DNA of 64,000 nt, from contig CM072522.1 in assembly GCA_036898135.1 (NCBI GenBank), positions 30,681,755 to 30,745,754 on the forward strand, read 5' to 3'. Below, piece after piece: positions 22,231 through 33,659 of the stretch. The DNA is from Oncomelania hupensis (lineage: Eukaryota > Mollusca > Gastropoda > Littorinimorpha > Pomatiopsidae). Made by a program: the position numbers and the translations under genes. Position 1 is the stretch's first letter; each line of letters starts with the position of its first letter. The notes beneath the pieces are model-generated. The model saw nothing but the letters and a program-made list of their open reading frames with translations. It had not been told where the DNA came from and searched no databases.

Positions 22231-24843
22231 CCTATCCTATCCTATCCTATCCTATCCTGTCCCGTAACCCTGAGGTCGTAGGAGCACCACAGATGATCGT
22301 TTCTTCTTCTTCTTCAGATTAATGTGCAAACCCCAATGTTGGGGAACAATACACATGTGTGGGACTCGACGGGAGCATGCGCTGGCACGTTAAAACAAAC
22401 AAAAAAACCAAAACAAAAACAAAAAAAAAACAGCATACCAGCATACTTCATCTTTCTCTGTCCTCAGCAGCCCTGATGGCTTCGCTCAGTGTCAAACCAG
22501 TCCATTCTCGAATGTTGTCCTCCCACCTCTTTTTCGGTCTTCCTCTTCTCCCTCCTTGCACTGTGCCTTGCAGAATAGTCTTTGCAAGGCCTGATGATCT
22601 GGTGACGTGGCCATACCATCGGAGTTTCCGTTTCTTCACCACTGTGAGCAAGTCACTCATTGTGTTGTCCAATGGCTTTTGTGATGGCCTGTCGGACTTC
22701 GTCGTTGGTGATGTGTTGGGTTTAGGAAATGCCCAGAAGTCTTCTGTAGCACCTCATCTCCATGCTTTGTATTCTTCGTTGGAGATCTGCTGTGAGGGTC
22801 CATGCTTCGCAAGTTAGGAAAATGGAGATGACAAGGGAGCGCAGCAGTCTAACTTTGGAATGTAGACTGATGGTCCTGTCTTTCCAAATGAGCTTCAACC
22901 TTGTCAGTGCAGCAGTTGTTTGTGCGATCCTGGAGAGGACTTCATGTCGGGACCCATTGTCTGATACAATGGCTCCTAAATATTTGAAGCTATGCACTGT
23001 GTTGAGGGATTGGCCTTGGACTTTGATGTCCGTGTTGATGCCATTGGTGTTGTTGGTCATCATTTGGTCTTCTCTGCACTTATTTCCATTCCATAAGCTC
23101 TAGAGGTGGTGTCAAGCCTCTGTACCAGATGTTCAAGTTCTTGTTCCTCTCCAGCCAATCCATCAATGTCATCCGCAAAACGAAGATTGGAGATTGCTCT
23201 ACCCCCTATGCTGACTGTGCCTTCATGATCTGCAAGAGCATCTGACATGATGCGATCTAGGAAGATGTTGAAGAGTGTTGGAGAGAGTAGGCATCCTTGA
23301 CGCACACCGATTGTTGTTCTGAACCAGTTCCCGATGGCGCTGTTGTGGAGGACTGCACTGGTAGCCTTGTCATACAGGCTTTTGATGACTTCAATAATTT
23401 TAGGGCTGATGTTGTACACTTTCATTGTTGCCCATAGAGCTGCATGCCAGATTCGGTCAAACGCCTTCTTGAAGTCTATGAACACATGATATAGATGTTG
23501 TTGGTGCTGTAGGTATTTCTCACAGATTATTCTGAGGTTGAAAATCTGTTCAGTGGTACTTCGCCCTGAATCCTGCTTGTTCTTCAGCTATGATTTGTTC
23601 AGCTTGGGGTTTCAACCTGTTGAGTATTATTTTCAGGAGGACCTTGCTGGGATGGCTGATGAGGCTGATGGTGCTGTAATTTTCACACTCCTGAAGGTTA
23701 CCTTTTTTGGGAAGAGTGATTACAAGCGACTGGGTCCATGGTATAGGCCACTCCCCACTCTGCCAGATCTTGTTACAAATAATCATAATGGTGAGGGCAT
23801 CAATCATCGCATCTCCTCCTGCTTGTAGCAATTCCGCGGGTATGTTGTCCACTCCCGCTGACTTCCCTTTCTTTAGCGATTGCACTGCTGCCTCAACTTC
23901 TTTCCGGAGAATTGGGAGGATTTCTTCTTCTTCTCTGTTCTCGGGACATGCTAGAACTGATGGGTCTCCATTTGGTGTAAGGTTGTAAAGGTCAGAGCAG
24001 TACTCTGTCCATCTGTCCAAGACTTCTTGTTCTTCTGTAAGGCATATGCCAGACTTGCTTTGGATCGTGGAGACTTTGGGCTGTTTGACACTTGTCAGCC
24101 GCTTTACAGTCTGGTAGGCCTTCTTGCTGTTGTTCTTGTTCAGACTGTTCTCTATTTCCTGGCATTGATCTTCTATCCAGTTCTCCTTTGCTGTGCGCAT
24201 GCCTTTTTGGATGTCATTGTTGATTTTTCGGTAGACATCAGCTCCCTGTGAGGTGTTCTTTTTCTTTTTTATTTCTCTTCGTTTATCACACAGATTCAAA
24301 AATTCAGGTGTGATCCACGGCTTCTTCTTTGGTTGGTGCTTGCGAAGGATCTCAGTAGCGCGCGAGTTGGACCACTATCGATGGAACGTTCTAGGCATCA
24401 GCGAACTGCGCTGGAAAGGCCTAGGTGAAACAACGACCGACAAAGGCCACAAGCTCTATTTCAGCGGTAGAGATGACAGGCACAAACACGGTGTTGGATT
24501 CTTGGTCCACAAGAACATTCTAGCCACTGTCATGGGTTGCCGCCCAGTTTCCAATAGACTCATTACCATCCGCCTGAGAGGAGCCCCTTTCAACATCACC
24601 ATCATCCAGGCCTATGCCCCAACATCAGACTATGCCAAGGTTGGCCAAGATGCACACCACAACTGGTGAGACACATGTGGACCCCACTGCAACAACGAGA
24701 CAAATGACAGGGGTCTGAGACTGTTGGCGTTTGCCAGATACAACAACCTGGTACTGGCAAACATGCTTGGTCTCCACAAAAACTCCAGACGATGGACATG
24801 GCACAGTCCCGGCGGGAGCATCACAACCAAATAGACTACATCA
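22231..24843 (-). mobile_element. RTE-like LINE with inverted 5' segment (copy C)
   Basis: The 3' part (24345 down to 22231) is on the minus strand: a pre-RT region (EIENSLNKNNSKKAYQTVKR), the RT with LRFADDIDGLAGEE, a C-terminal RWYGHVTRSSG and GRPKKRWEDNI, and a (TATCC)n tail. Frameshifts break it into several frames. The 5' part (24346-24843) is on the plus strand and encodes the endonuclease (YRWNVLGISELRWKGLG, then FNITIIQAYAPTSDY), with an internal deletion before AKVGQDAHHNW. The inverted segment has its upstream end at the junction, as expected from twin priming. TGGCGATT flanks both sides (22223-22230, 24844-24851). It lies in gene 3 intron 1, just right of the piggyBac element. Confidence 0.9.
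22303..22440 (+). mobile_element. Small A-tailed insertion within LINE copy C
   Basis: About 138 bases interrupt sequence that is contiguous in LINE copy E. The insert has a CTT run, GGGACTCGACGGGAGC, GCGCTGGCACGTTAAAACA, and an A-rich tail of about 50 bases, ending in a tandem CAGCATAC. It could be a short retroposed element; no complete target-site duplication was found. Confidence 0.5.
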
Positions 24844-24851
24844 TGGCGATT

Positions 24852-25448
24852 AAGTGATTAAATTTTTTTTTTTAATTTTAACGTCAGAGCTAAGGCATTT
24901 ATTTTTCTCTTATTACTACGCCATGAATTATTTGGTTGATCAATCGCGTTTTATTTGACATTGATTAGTTATGGGAAAATTCATATTTCTTCTCAGATGA
25001 TGCAAAGTGGTGTCTATTGTTGAAATCAGTGCCAAAAGAAAACCCAAGTAATCATAAAAGAGGACTAGTGTTTGGGTTAGGGTTATATTTAGATCCAGGG
25101 TTTACAAACCGATGCTTTAGCCCTAAAAAAGCAGATTCTTTCTGTACATTTGTATTGACTATGCAGTGAATGAGCTAAAGTTTTAAACTTTATTTATTTA
25201 TAGGTCTGTATTAATATGGTCATGCAGAGCTGTACGTTTGACTATTTTGAAGGCGCATGTACTTTTTGTTTTCTTTTAGTTTTACTCTTTTAGTATCTAT
25301 TCTATTTGTATCTGTTTATACTTAATGTCATTTTAAAATGTATTCTTTTCTTAAACTTGCACAAGCAAGTGAGTGTGAAGGGGTGTGAGCACTTAGAGCA
25401 AACTCTCACAGTTTCAGTTTGAACTTTGAGCTGTATATAATAAATTTA

Positions 25449-25512
<64 letters not shown>

Positions 25513-25730
25513 GAATGGGGTAATGATTAATTTTCACCCTTTGCGTGATTTTATTTAAAACTTTGGCGTATGAACAAGTGCTTTCAGTAATTGTACCTAC
25601 AGTTTGGAAGCTTGGAAGGGTTGTGTTACCCTTAATTTTTAGGAGAAAGGAACTTATTAGGATGGTTGTTCCAATCATCATTTTAATTGCTGTCAGGATG
25701 TATTCTTATGAAAACTGTTGTTTTGTTTAG
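24852..25730 (+). other. Remainder of gene 3 intron 1
   Basis: AT-rich intron with an (ATT)n tract at about 25445-25510. No coding frame or known element was seen. The last part resembles the introns before the other exon A copies (ATGAAAACT, then GTTTTGTTTAG). Confidence 0.6.
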
Positions 25731-26093
25731 AAATTGCAGGAAGAACCTGCCAGCACGTTTCTCGCACAAGCAATAAACGAATTCTCCGAGGTACTTCAGA
25801 TGGAGCTTGCAGCGAGTTTCAGTTAGAGGTTAAGGAAGAATCAGAATGTAAGACAGCACCTAACAGGGACCTGTTGGAGCCACATGACCTAGTGTTGTCT
25901 ATTGTAAAGACAGAACCTGACAGTGACATGATGGAGCCACATGACCCCGTTTTTTCTAAAGTTAAAACAGAGCCTGACAGTGACATGATGGAGCCACATG
26001 ACCCAGTGTTGTTTAAAGTAAAGTCAGAGCCTGACAGTAAAGACGATGAAGAAATGCCATTGTTCTTTGGTATGACAGAAAATGTTGAATTGG
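25731..26093 (+). CDS. ZNF gene 3, exon A (acidic SUMO-motif exon)
   Basis: The acceptor TTTTGTTTAG ends at 25730 and the donor G/GTAAGTA starts at 26094. The exon is phase 1 at both ends and covers about residues 36-156. It encodes V-K-E-E and then three 19-residue units with IVKTEP, KVKTEP and KVKSEP, each fitting the SUMO acceptor consensus. It ends with DDEEMPLFFGMTENVELG, which resembles the gene 4 exon end (DEELPVFFGMTG). The region is rich in Asp, Glu and Pro and probably disordered. Confidence 0.82.
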
Positions 26094-27493
26094 GTAAGTA
26101 AATTTTTTAATAAATATAAATATTTGATATATAATGTATTTCTTCAGGGCCAGTCAATGAGTCATATTTTTTTTTTTAAAAGCACTATGAGCTCTAGTGA
26201 GGAAGGGCGCTGTACAGATATTAGTTGTTATGATGATAATGATTATGATGCTGATGATGTATCTTTAATGCAGTGTCTGTAGTTTTTGTATTGTCACTTG
26301 TGATAAACTGCTAGCTTGGAGAGTCACTGTGCATCTGTAATTAAGAGTTTCCTCATTGTTTCCCCGTGGTGTGGTCTGAAGAGTTACAACAGTAAACTGC
26401 CATACATGTGCTGTGATCTTGCTTCCTGTTGCACATTTTTTTAATCAATAGTTGATTCAGCCCCAATGCTTGAATCTTAATAAGTATAACTCGAATTCGT
26501 TTATCCACGCAGCCTGTTCACTCAGCAACAAGGCAGGAGTCGTCGTCGTACAAAATTTTCCAACTTTATTCAGCATACATCTACAACTGCATACAAGATC
26601 GCTTTCCGGTAACCACTTCAAAGATCATCATCAAAAATCATCACAAATCTCTTTTAATCACAAATCTCTCTCATACAAGCAGACAGTGCGTTACTATAGT
26701 CTCTCTGCAATCAAAAAAGTTCATACATTCCAGCATGACACAATAACACCCAATCAAAATAAAACTCATCACAGGAACTATGCACTTTATGTCACATACG
26801 TGTTTACAAACCTAGATGATTCGACACATTTTTACTCGTAAGATCGGGAAGCTTCGATTGATAATAAACAAGTAATTTCAGAAAATTCTCAACAATATCG
26901 ACAGACGAAAATTATAAACATTATACAAAGCTCCTTCTAGCAATAACGCAAAATCAAATCAAAGGTAAATACCGCTCTGTTATTCCATGCTTTGCAAAAC
27001 AAATGATTGGACCTGTCGTGTGCGTCTCAAACGTAACACTTCCCAAAGTCCCATGTTGAGTGGGTTGTTCTACAGCCAAGTTACTGGCATCTGTGATAGT
27101 GAGAATATAACATACCACAACAACATTTGTTCAAGCAGCAGTCAAACTGACCAAAGCACAATTCTCAAACTTTGATTCAATACTATCAAATAGAAAACTA
27201 AGATGTAAGATTGTTGATATGATCAGATATTGTGTGTATTACTATATTACGATATAAGTTGTACCTTGCAGCTTGGCTGGCCTGAACCTGTGGTAACATT
27301 TCATAACTACTGCATGAACCTCTCTACCCTGACTTCAACAGCATTTCTTTCCCCTCTTGTAACATTTGTGCTCTTGTTTGCTTTATCAGAAACCGGTCAA
27401 CAGAGTTTTCATGCATAGTGTCAAGGTTTGCAGTCAATCATAAAAATTAAATCCAATTTCGTTTGTAATGTTCTTCTGATTTGTTCATTTTAG
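26094..27493 (+). other. Gene 3 intron A-B, no element recognised
   Basis: 1.4 kb of AT-rich intron. Open frames around 26452-26841 have no recognisable domain and no splice support. Confidence 0.55.
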
Positions 27494-27573
27494 AACACCA
27501 TGTGCGATTGGAAACAGAGACAGTGAGAGAGAAGTCATGGAGAAACATTGGCACACATCAAGTGCAGCCTGAG
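27494..27573 (+). CDS. ZNF gene 3, exon B
   Basis: An 80-base exon between acceptor CATTTTAG and donor GAG/GTAATTG, phase 1 to phase 0. It encodes HHVRLETETVREKSWRNIGT, then HQVQPE. It aligns with gene 4 exon B (LETETTRGKSGRNIGTQHQ) and with the shorter gene 1 exon B. Confidence 0.75.
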
Positions 27574-28012
27574 GTAATTGCTAAGTGTATCCTTGTTGCC
27601 GCTTTAGTACAATGCTACAAGCATGGAGTTCAAAATGGCAGACCAGCATTTGGATGATATGAATGAATCTGTTGGTATTTCCAATGTTGATTTTGAAAAA
27701 ACATTTGGTTTAATGCTCTGAAAATGTGGAAAGATATGAAATAATGAAAAGTGACGCGGAGTAAATGATTAGGGTTCCTTTGTTTATCATTAATGAAGAT
27801 AGAAAGCCGAGGGTCCGAGTAGGTGAGACCTTTCAGCAAGTTCCTCTCATTTGGCTACTTGATGTTTAATTTAAAACAAATGTATTTTTATATTAACTAA
27901 AGGTTGCCAGCCTAGCTTGTCTCGTGGACCCTTATCTTTAGAAATATTATATAGCAATAATTATGTGGGAATCCTTCTCTTTTTCTTGAACTGACTAGTG
28001 GTATTTCTACAG
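27574..28012 (+). other. Gene 3 intron B-C
   Basis: 439-base intron ending in ATTTCTACAG. No other feature was seen. Confidence 0.7.
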
Positions 28013-29188
28013 ACATCTCCTATACACTCTACACAGTCAGGGAGTCCATGGCTTCCTGTCAGCTTTACAACCTCACAGCCATCAGATGTCAAGTTCTCTT
28101 CTGCCTCAGACACTTCCCACAAGGATGCCAGTGTCGGAGATCAAGAGAGAGTAACAACAAGAGAACAGCAACAGGAGACTGGACAACAACAGAGAAACCT
28201 GTGTGATGTTTGTCACAAGGCATTTCGTCACCTTTCACATTTGAAAAGGCACAAGCTAGTTCACACAGGAGAGAAAAATCATGTGTGTGATGTTTGTAAC
28301 AAAGCTTTCAGTTTGGCAAGCCATTTGAAGGATCATAAACTTACACATACAGGAGACAAAAATCATATGTGTGATGTTTGTAATAAAACTTTTATTTGGT
28401 CTAGCCAATTGAAGATACATAAACTTTTACATACAGGTGAGAAAAATCATGTGTGTGATGTTTGTAATAAAGCTTTTACCCGAACTGGCCATTTGACTGT
28501 ACATAAACTTATACATACAGGAAATAAAAATCATGTGTGTGATCTTTGTAATAAAGCTTTTACTCGGGCTGGTAATTTGAAAGTACATAAATTGACACAC
28601 ACAGGAGAGAAAAATCACGTGTGTGATGTTTGTAGTAAAGCTTTCACTCAGGCTAGCAATTTGAAGGAACATAAGCTTGCACACACAAGAGACAAAAATC
28701 TTGTGTGCGATGTTTGTAATAAAGCTTTCTTTTGGTCTAGCCAATTGAAGGTACATAAACGTTTACATACAGGTGAGAAAAACCATGTGTGTGATGTTTG
28801 CAACAAAGCTTTCACACAGACTGGCCATTTGACTGTACATAAACTTACACATACAGGAGAGAAAAGCCATGCGTGCGACGTTTGTAATAAAGCTTTCACT
28901 GTGGCTAGCAATTTGAAGCAACATAAGCTTAGACATTCAGTACAGAAATATCATGTGTGTGATGTTTGTAATAAAGCTTTCACACGGGCTGGTGATTTGA
29001 AGAATCATAAGCTTACACATACAGGAGAGAAAAATCGTGTGTGTGATGAAGCATTCACTTGGGCTAGCAGTTTGAAGGCACACTTTGGGATACACAGAAG
29101 CAAGACAGATCATGAGTGTAATATTTGTAATAGACGCTTCACTTTGGTTTGCAATTTGAAAAAACACATGTTGATACATACCAGGTAA
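28013..29188 (+). CDS. ZNF gene 3, exon C: C2H2 zinc-finger array
   Basis: The exon starts in phase 0 after ATTTCTACAG and encodes 391 residues to TAA at 29186-29188. It opens with the shared TSPIHSTQSGSPWLPV segment, one copy of VKFSSASDTSHKDAS, and a Gln/Arg linker. Twelve fingers follow; eleven have both Cys and both His. Finger 11 (TGEKNRVCDEAFTWASSLK) has lost four residues including the second Cys, an in-frame 12-base deletion. The linkers are TGEKN/TGDKN types. With its three upstream exons this is the one apparently complete gene of the cluster (574 residues). It is likely a nuclear sequence-specific DNA-binding protein; the targets are unknown. AATAAA lies 24 bases after the stop. 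Confidence 0.92.
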   Translation, partial: TSPIHSTQSGSPWLPVSFTTSQPSDVKFSSASDTSHKDASVGDQERVTTREQQQETGQQQRNLCDVCHKAFRHLSHLKRHKLVHTGEKNHVCDVCNKAFSLASHLKDHKLTHTGDKNHMCDVCNKTFIWSSQLKIHKLLHTGEKNHVCDVCNKAFTRTGHLTVHKLIHTGNKNHVCDLCNKAFTRAGNLKVHKLTHTGEKNHVCDVCSKAFTQASNLKEHKLAHTRDKNLVCDVCNKAFFWSSQLKVHKRLHTGEKNHVCDVCNKAFTQTGHLTVHKLTHTGEKSHACDVCNKAFTVASNLKQHKLRHSVQKYHVCDVCNKAFTRAGDLKNHKLTHTGEKNRVCDEAFTWASSLKAHFGIHRSKTDHECNICNRRFTLVCNLKKHMLIHTR

Positions 29189-29211
29189 ACAAAAATGTGT
29201 GTGATGTTTCA

Positions 29212-29217
29212 AATAAA
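29212..29217 (+). promoter_or_regulatory. Candidate polyadenylation signal of ZNF gene 3
   Basis: AATAAA lies 23-28 bases after the stop codon. It falls within a decayed finger remnant (AATGTGTGTGATGTTTC), so it may have arisen by mutation of coding sequence. It is close to the stop, and alternative downstream signals are possible. Confidence 0.45.
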
Positions 29218-29519
29218 ACATTTTATTTTCCTGAGACACATACATGTTAATACATGCAGACGATATACATTATTTGTGTGTAATAACTGTTTACTTACAA
29301 TTAAGTACTTGATGAAACAAAGACTGAGACATGCTGGAGACAGCCCCTGTAGAGGTACTGTGGGTTTCTGGATAAATAGTATCTCCACATTGTAGAAATG
29401 TCATGCTTTAAATTCCCTCTGTTGTGGTCTTTCTACTTTCTTCTTTCTCATTCCTACTGTGTTCTATCAATCTACTATCTAAAGTTCTTCTCTAGACACA
29501 CAAACACACACCCCACTCA

Positions 29520-30104
29520 TCAACACGGGGGTGCTGGGGGTTTCAGTATAAATAGTATCCCCACTTTCTGGAAATTTAGTGCTTTAAATTCCTACTGTTG
29601 CTGTCTTTCTTTTTTGTTCTTTCTCATTCCTACTCTGTTCTATCAATCTACTATACTATCTTCTTCTTCGCTAGACCAGTCGCCTACCTTTTTCTTGCAA
29701 ACTCTTCCAGGACAATACTCCTCATTTGTGTATGAGGTCTGTTGGATCAGCTTGGGAATATTGGACGTTTTCTGCCAAATGGTCACTGGGGCTTCCTATG
29801 ATGTTATTATTTAGCAATGTAGGTATTTTATTTGTATGTGTTTTGTTGATATTGTATAATGATATTTGTATTTTGTTTTTGTAAACGGGGGTTCGATAGA
29901 TTAGAGTATAGCATCAGCGTCCCCTGCTTGGGATGTCTTTATTGTAAAGTGACCGGCTGGTAGATTGCCTTCAGTGTTACCACTAGGGTTGTTTTGGTAG
30001 ATCTTTTATGCGGATCAGGATCGAGTGAGTCCTCTTTCATTTCTCTGGTCCTGATTTGACTCGGAAGAATCCGCTGGACCTAAAGCAATAACCATGTAAT
30101 GTAA
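29520..30104 (+). mobile_element. S1 repeat, copy 10 (older subfamily)
   Basis: Full-length older-type copy (GGATCGAGTGAGTCCTC variants) with a TAATG tail. TTCTCTAGAC occurs on both sides (29486-29495 and 30107-30116), with about 25 extra bases of ACACAAACAC-type sequence on the left. Confidence 0.85.
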
Positions 30105-30269
30105 TGTTCTCTAGACCAGTATTGGGTCTGTTGGGCCAGCTCGGCGCTATTGGACGCCTTCTGCTAAATGGTCACAAGAGCTTTCTGTGGTCATTATTAT
30201 TTAGCAATATAGGAATTTTATATTTATGTGTTTTGTTAATATTGTATACTGTTGTTTATCTTCTTAGTT

Positions 30270-30966
30270 CCCCCTTGGGGTCATGAGCAATCTTGCCACT
30301 GTAGATTGTTCTAACCTATAAAGGGAAAAGTGAAAGCCCCAGTTAAAAACCTGTCTTTCCTTTATAGGCAAGACAGATTCACTGCGGCAACAGTACCCCC
30401 GTTGGAGTGTTGGGGGTTTCAGTATAAATAGTATCCCCACTTTCTGGAAATTTAGTGCTTTAAATTCCCACTGTCGCTGTCTTCCTCATTTGCTCTTTCC
30501 CATTCCTGCTCTGTCCTATCACTCTGCTATACTATCTTCTTCTTCACTAGATCAATGACCTACCTTTTTTCTTGAAAACTCTTCCTGGACAAGACTCCTT
30601 GTTTGTGTATGAGGTCTGTTGGATCAGCTTGGGAGTGTTGGACGCTTTCTGCCGGGTGGTCACTAGGGCTTCCTATGATGTTATTAGTTAGCAATATAGG
30701 CATTTTATATGTATATGTTTTGTTGATAATTTATAATGATGTTTGTATTCTATTTTGTTTTTGTAACCGGGGGTTCGAGTAGTTGGGGTAAAGCCTCAGC
30801 CGTCCCCTGCGTGGGATGTCTTTATTGTAAAGTGACTGGCCGGTGGAGGGCATTCAATTTTCCCATTAGGGTTGTTTCAGCAGATCTTTTATGCGGATCG
30901 GGGGTTGTCCGGTCCTGATTTGGCTCGGAAGAGTCCGCTGGACCTAAAGCAACAATCAATCAATCA
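30270..30966 (+). mobile_element. S1 repeat, copy 12 (long form)
   Basis: Full long form with a CAAT-type tail and a perfect 12-bp target-site duplication ATCTTCTTAGTT at 30258-30269 and 30967-30978, inserted in the old S1 copy. Confidence 0.93.
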
Positions 30967-31131
30967 ATCTTCTTAGTTTGGTTTTGTTACCGAAGGGTTC
31001 GATAAATTAATGTTTCTCTCAACATCCCCTGCATGGGGTGCCTTTATTGTAAAGTGACCGGCTGACGGAGTGCTTTCAATCTTGCCGTTGGGGTTGTTTC
31101 AACAGATATTTGGGCGAGTACTCTTTTAACC

Positions 31132-31600
31132 ACCCCCGTTGGGGTGCCGGGGGTTTCAGTATAAATAGTATCCCCACTTTCTGGAAATTTAGTGCTTTAA
31201 ATTCCCACTGTCGCTGTCTTTCTTATTTGCTCTTTCTCATTCCTGCTCTTTTCTATCAATCTGCTATACTATCGTCTTCTTCGCTAGACTAGTCTCCTAC
31301 CTTTTTTCTTGAAAACTCTTCCGGGACAAGACTCCTTGTTTGTGTATGAGGTCTGTTGGATCAGCTTGGGAATATTGGACGCTTTCTGCCAGGTGGTCAC
31401 TAGGGCTTCCTATGATGTTATTATTTAGCAATGTAGGCATTTTATATGTATGTGTTTTGTTAATAATGGCTTGTGGAGAGCTTTCGGTTTTACCATTAGG
31501 GTTGTTTCAGCAGATCTTTTATGCGGATCGGGGGTTGTCCGGTCCTGATTTGGCTCGGAAGAGTCTGCTGGACCTAAAGCAATAATAATGTAATGTAATG
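31132..31600 (+). mobile_element. S1 repeat, copy 13 (short form, internal deletion)
   Basis: A short form with a TAATG tail and a 13-bp duplication TACTCTTTTAACC at 31119-31131 and 31601-31613, also inside the old S1 copy. About 110 bases of the central-3' body are deleted (the junction follows TTTTGTTAATAATGGC). Confidence 0.92.
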
Positions 31601-31867
31601 TACTCTTTTAACCTAGTTGTGAGCTGTTTAGAGGTTGTATATCCTGCTGGATAAATAATGGTTGTGGTCCTGCAGGTTCACTGGGTCCTATAAACAAGAA
31701 ATAGGTAAAATAAATGCTGGAGACCAAAAATAAAATAAATAATATTTAAAAAAAAAAAACAGGCAAGAGATAAACAAAGAATGCAATGTATGTTCATCTT
31801 GATATTCCTCTTTCACTTCATGAATACATATCAACTTTAATGGCAATAGGACATAAAAAAAATAAAA

Positions 31868-32881
31868 CAAGAGTGAAACAAGAGAGTCTGCAGGTGTTGT
31901 ATGAAAGGCGCGTTGTGCGGAATACCAGGTGCATTGTGCTGGATAGCACTCATGTGCTTGCGCATCACTTCCAGCTGCTGCCTTCTGGAAGGCGCTACCA
32001 AACACCAAGGGTCAGAACTCTCAGAACGAAAAACAGTTTTATCCCAAAGGCTGTCTCTACTTAAGTGTATGAGTGTGTGTGTTTGCTCAAAATAATTTCA
32101 TTTAACATTTGCTGTCGTTTAATGTTAGCATGCATAAGTGTAATTATATTCATACCACCGTTGGGGTGCCGGGGGTTTCAGTATAAATAGTATCCCCACT
32201 TTCTGGAAATTTAGTGCTTTTAAATTCCCACTGTCGCTGTCTTTCTCATTTGCTCTTTCTCATTCCTGCTCTGTTCTATCAATCTGCTATACTATCGTCT
32301 TCTTCGCTAGACCAGTCTCCTACCTTTTTTCTTGAAAACTCTTCTGGGACAAGACTCCTTATTTGTGTATGAGGTCTATTGGATCAGCTTGGGAATATTG
32401 GACGCTTTCTGCCAGGTGGTCACTAGGGCTTCCTATGATGTTATTATTTAGCAATGTAGGCATTTTATATGTATGTGTTTTGTTGAAAATTTATAATGAT
32501 GTTTGTATTCTATTTTGTTTTTGTAAACGGGGTTTCGATAAGTTGGGGTGAAGCCTCAGCCGTCCCCTGCATGGGATGTCTTTATTGTAAAGTGACTGGC
32601 TGGTGGGGAGCTTTGGGTTTTACCACTAGGGTTGTTTCAGCAGATCTTTTATGCGGATCAGGGGTTGTCCGGTCCTGATTTGGCTCGGAAGAGTCCGCTG
32701 AACCTAAAGCAATAATAATGTAATGTAATTATATTCATGTGTGACTGTGCAGTTTTATCTTCATTGTCATTATGATTGTTGTTATTATTAGTGTGATGTT
32801 TATTCCTTGTTGATTGTAATTGTACACCACAATGTAATTTCTTGTAAAAGATAATAAAGTTGTCTTATCTTATCTTATCTT
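31868..32881 (+). mobile_element. CR1/Rex1-like LINE, 3' fragment split by S1
   Basis: The frame QESLQVLYERRVVRNTRCIV, then LAHHFQLLPSGRRYQTPRV, matches the C-terminus of the intact LINE at 51272-53131. The 3' UTR is interrupted by S1 copy 14 and resumes at 32739. It ends GATAATAAAGTTGTCTTATC with a (TTATC)n tail at about 32862-32881. Confidence 0.8.
32154..32724 (+). mobile_element. S1 repeat, copy 14 (short form)
   Basis: Full short form with a TAATG tail and a perfect 14-bp duplication GTAATTATATTCAT at 32140-32153 and 32725-32738. It is inserted into a LINE 3' UTR. Confidence 0.93.
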
Positions 32882-32964
32882 AATATTAACATGTTGACAA
32901 ATAACTGGGGAATGTTTAATCCATGTGTAAAGTCCTCTGCTTGCTCCTCATCAAAAACTCCTTT

Positions 32965-33181
32965 TCTACTAAAAAGCATTACTGTAGAATTTGACTTGCT
33001 CATTTAGGATATCGTTTTGATTCGTTAAAATTTCTCCATTTTCAGCCTTAAGTCTGTCCATTACTTTAGCGCTAGCTCTTGCTTTCTCTAAATCTAAGAA
33101 GTAATGGCTGTTTTTTCCCCCTTGAGCAAAAAAATTTCTCCCTTGATCTAACTTGCGCACTCTTTGCAGTTTGCATTTCAA
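32965..33181 (-). mobile_element. L1/Tx1-like LINE fragment
   Basis: The minus strand encodes QGGKNSHYFLDLEKARASAK, then NGEILTNQNDILNEQVKFYS, the pre-RT signature of L1/Tx1-type elements (E-K-N-x-x-F-x-L-E-K, N-G, D-I-L-x-E). It is a different LINE from the other two families here. Only about 70 codons remain. Confidence 0.7.
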
Positions 33182-33659
33182 AAACCTCTAATTGCTTTTG
33201 TAAAAAAACCTTTTCAAACATAATACAGCAATAATATTAATAAAACGCGATGAAACAAAAGACAGATCATTTTCATTTACCTTTTTGACAATGTCAGGCT
33301 GTGGCTATACTAGATTAAATTGAATTTTACCCATTCCTGCTTTAGTCTTCTGCTAGCGATCTTTCAGAGCGTTGCTCCGTCTCGTGTGAGATTTAGGCAC
33401 AGAATGACTGCCTAGCCTTGCGTTCAGCAAAAGCCCGCGAGAACTAGTACTACAAGTGGCACCTCTATAGCGGTTGTCTCTTGCCATATGTCAGCTGAGT
33501 GAGGTCACTGCCTAACTGAGCCAGCGTTAGCGTACACATGCTTAGCACACAACTGACTTGCGTCGTCTGCTTGGCATCGACTTTAATTTACAAAGGCTAC
33601 AGCAGGCTGAACTATTTAAGGCGAGCAGTCTTAGTGCAGGGTCTAAATAGCCTTCTGTG
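33182..33659. other. Unassigned GC-richer spacer
   Basis: No coding frame was recognised. Base composition is more balanced than in the neighbours from about 33330. It could be a leader of an unknown element; nothing decisive was seen. Confidence 0.4.

Larger units (their letters stand above)
29340..31700 (+). mobile_element. Old S1 copy split by three younger S1 insertions
   Basis: Diverged S1 pieces in consensus order lie at 29340-29495 (5' part), about 30105-30257, 30979-31118 and about 31614-31700 (3' part). Each gap is filled by a younger S1 copy (29520-30104, 30270-30966, 31132-31600). The middle segment around AAACTCTTCC is missing from the old copy. The order of consensus positions across the gaps supports a single ancestral insertion. 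Confidence 0.8.

Noticed and set aside
26452..26841. 129-codon open frame in gene 3 intron A-B
   Set aside because: Low-complexity Ser/His/Asn-rich composition, no motif or splice signal.
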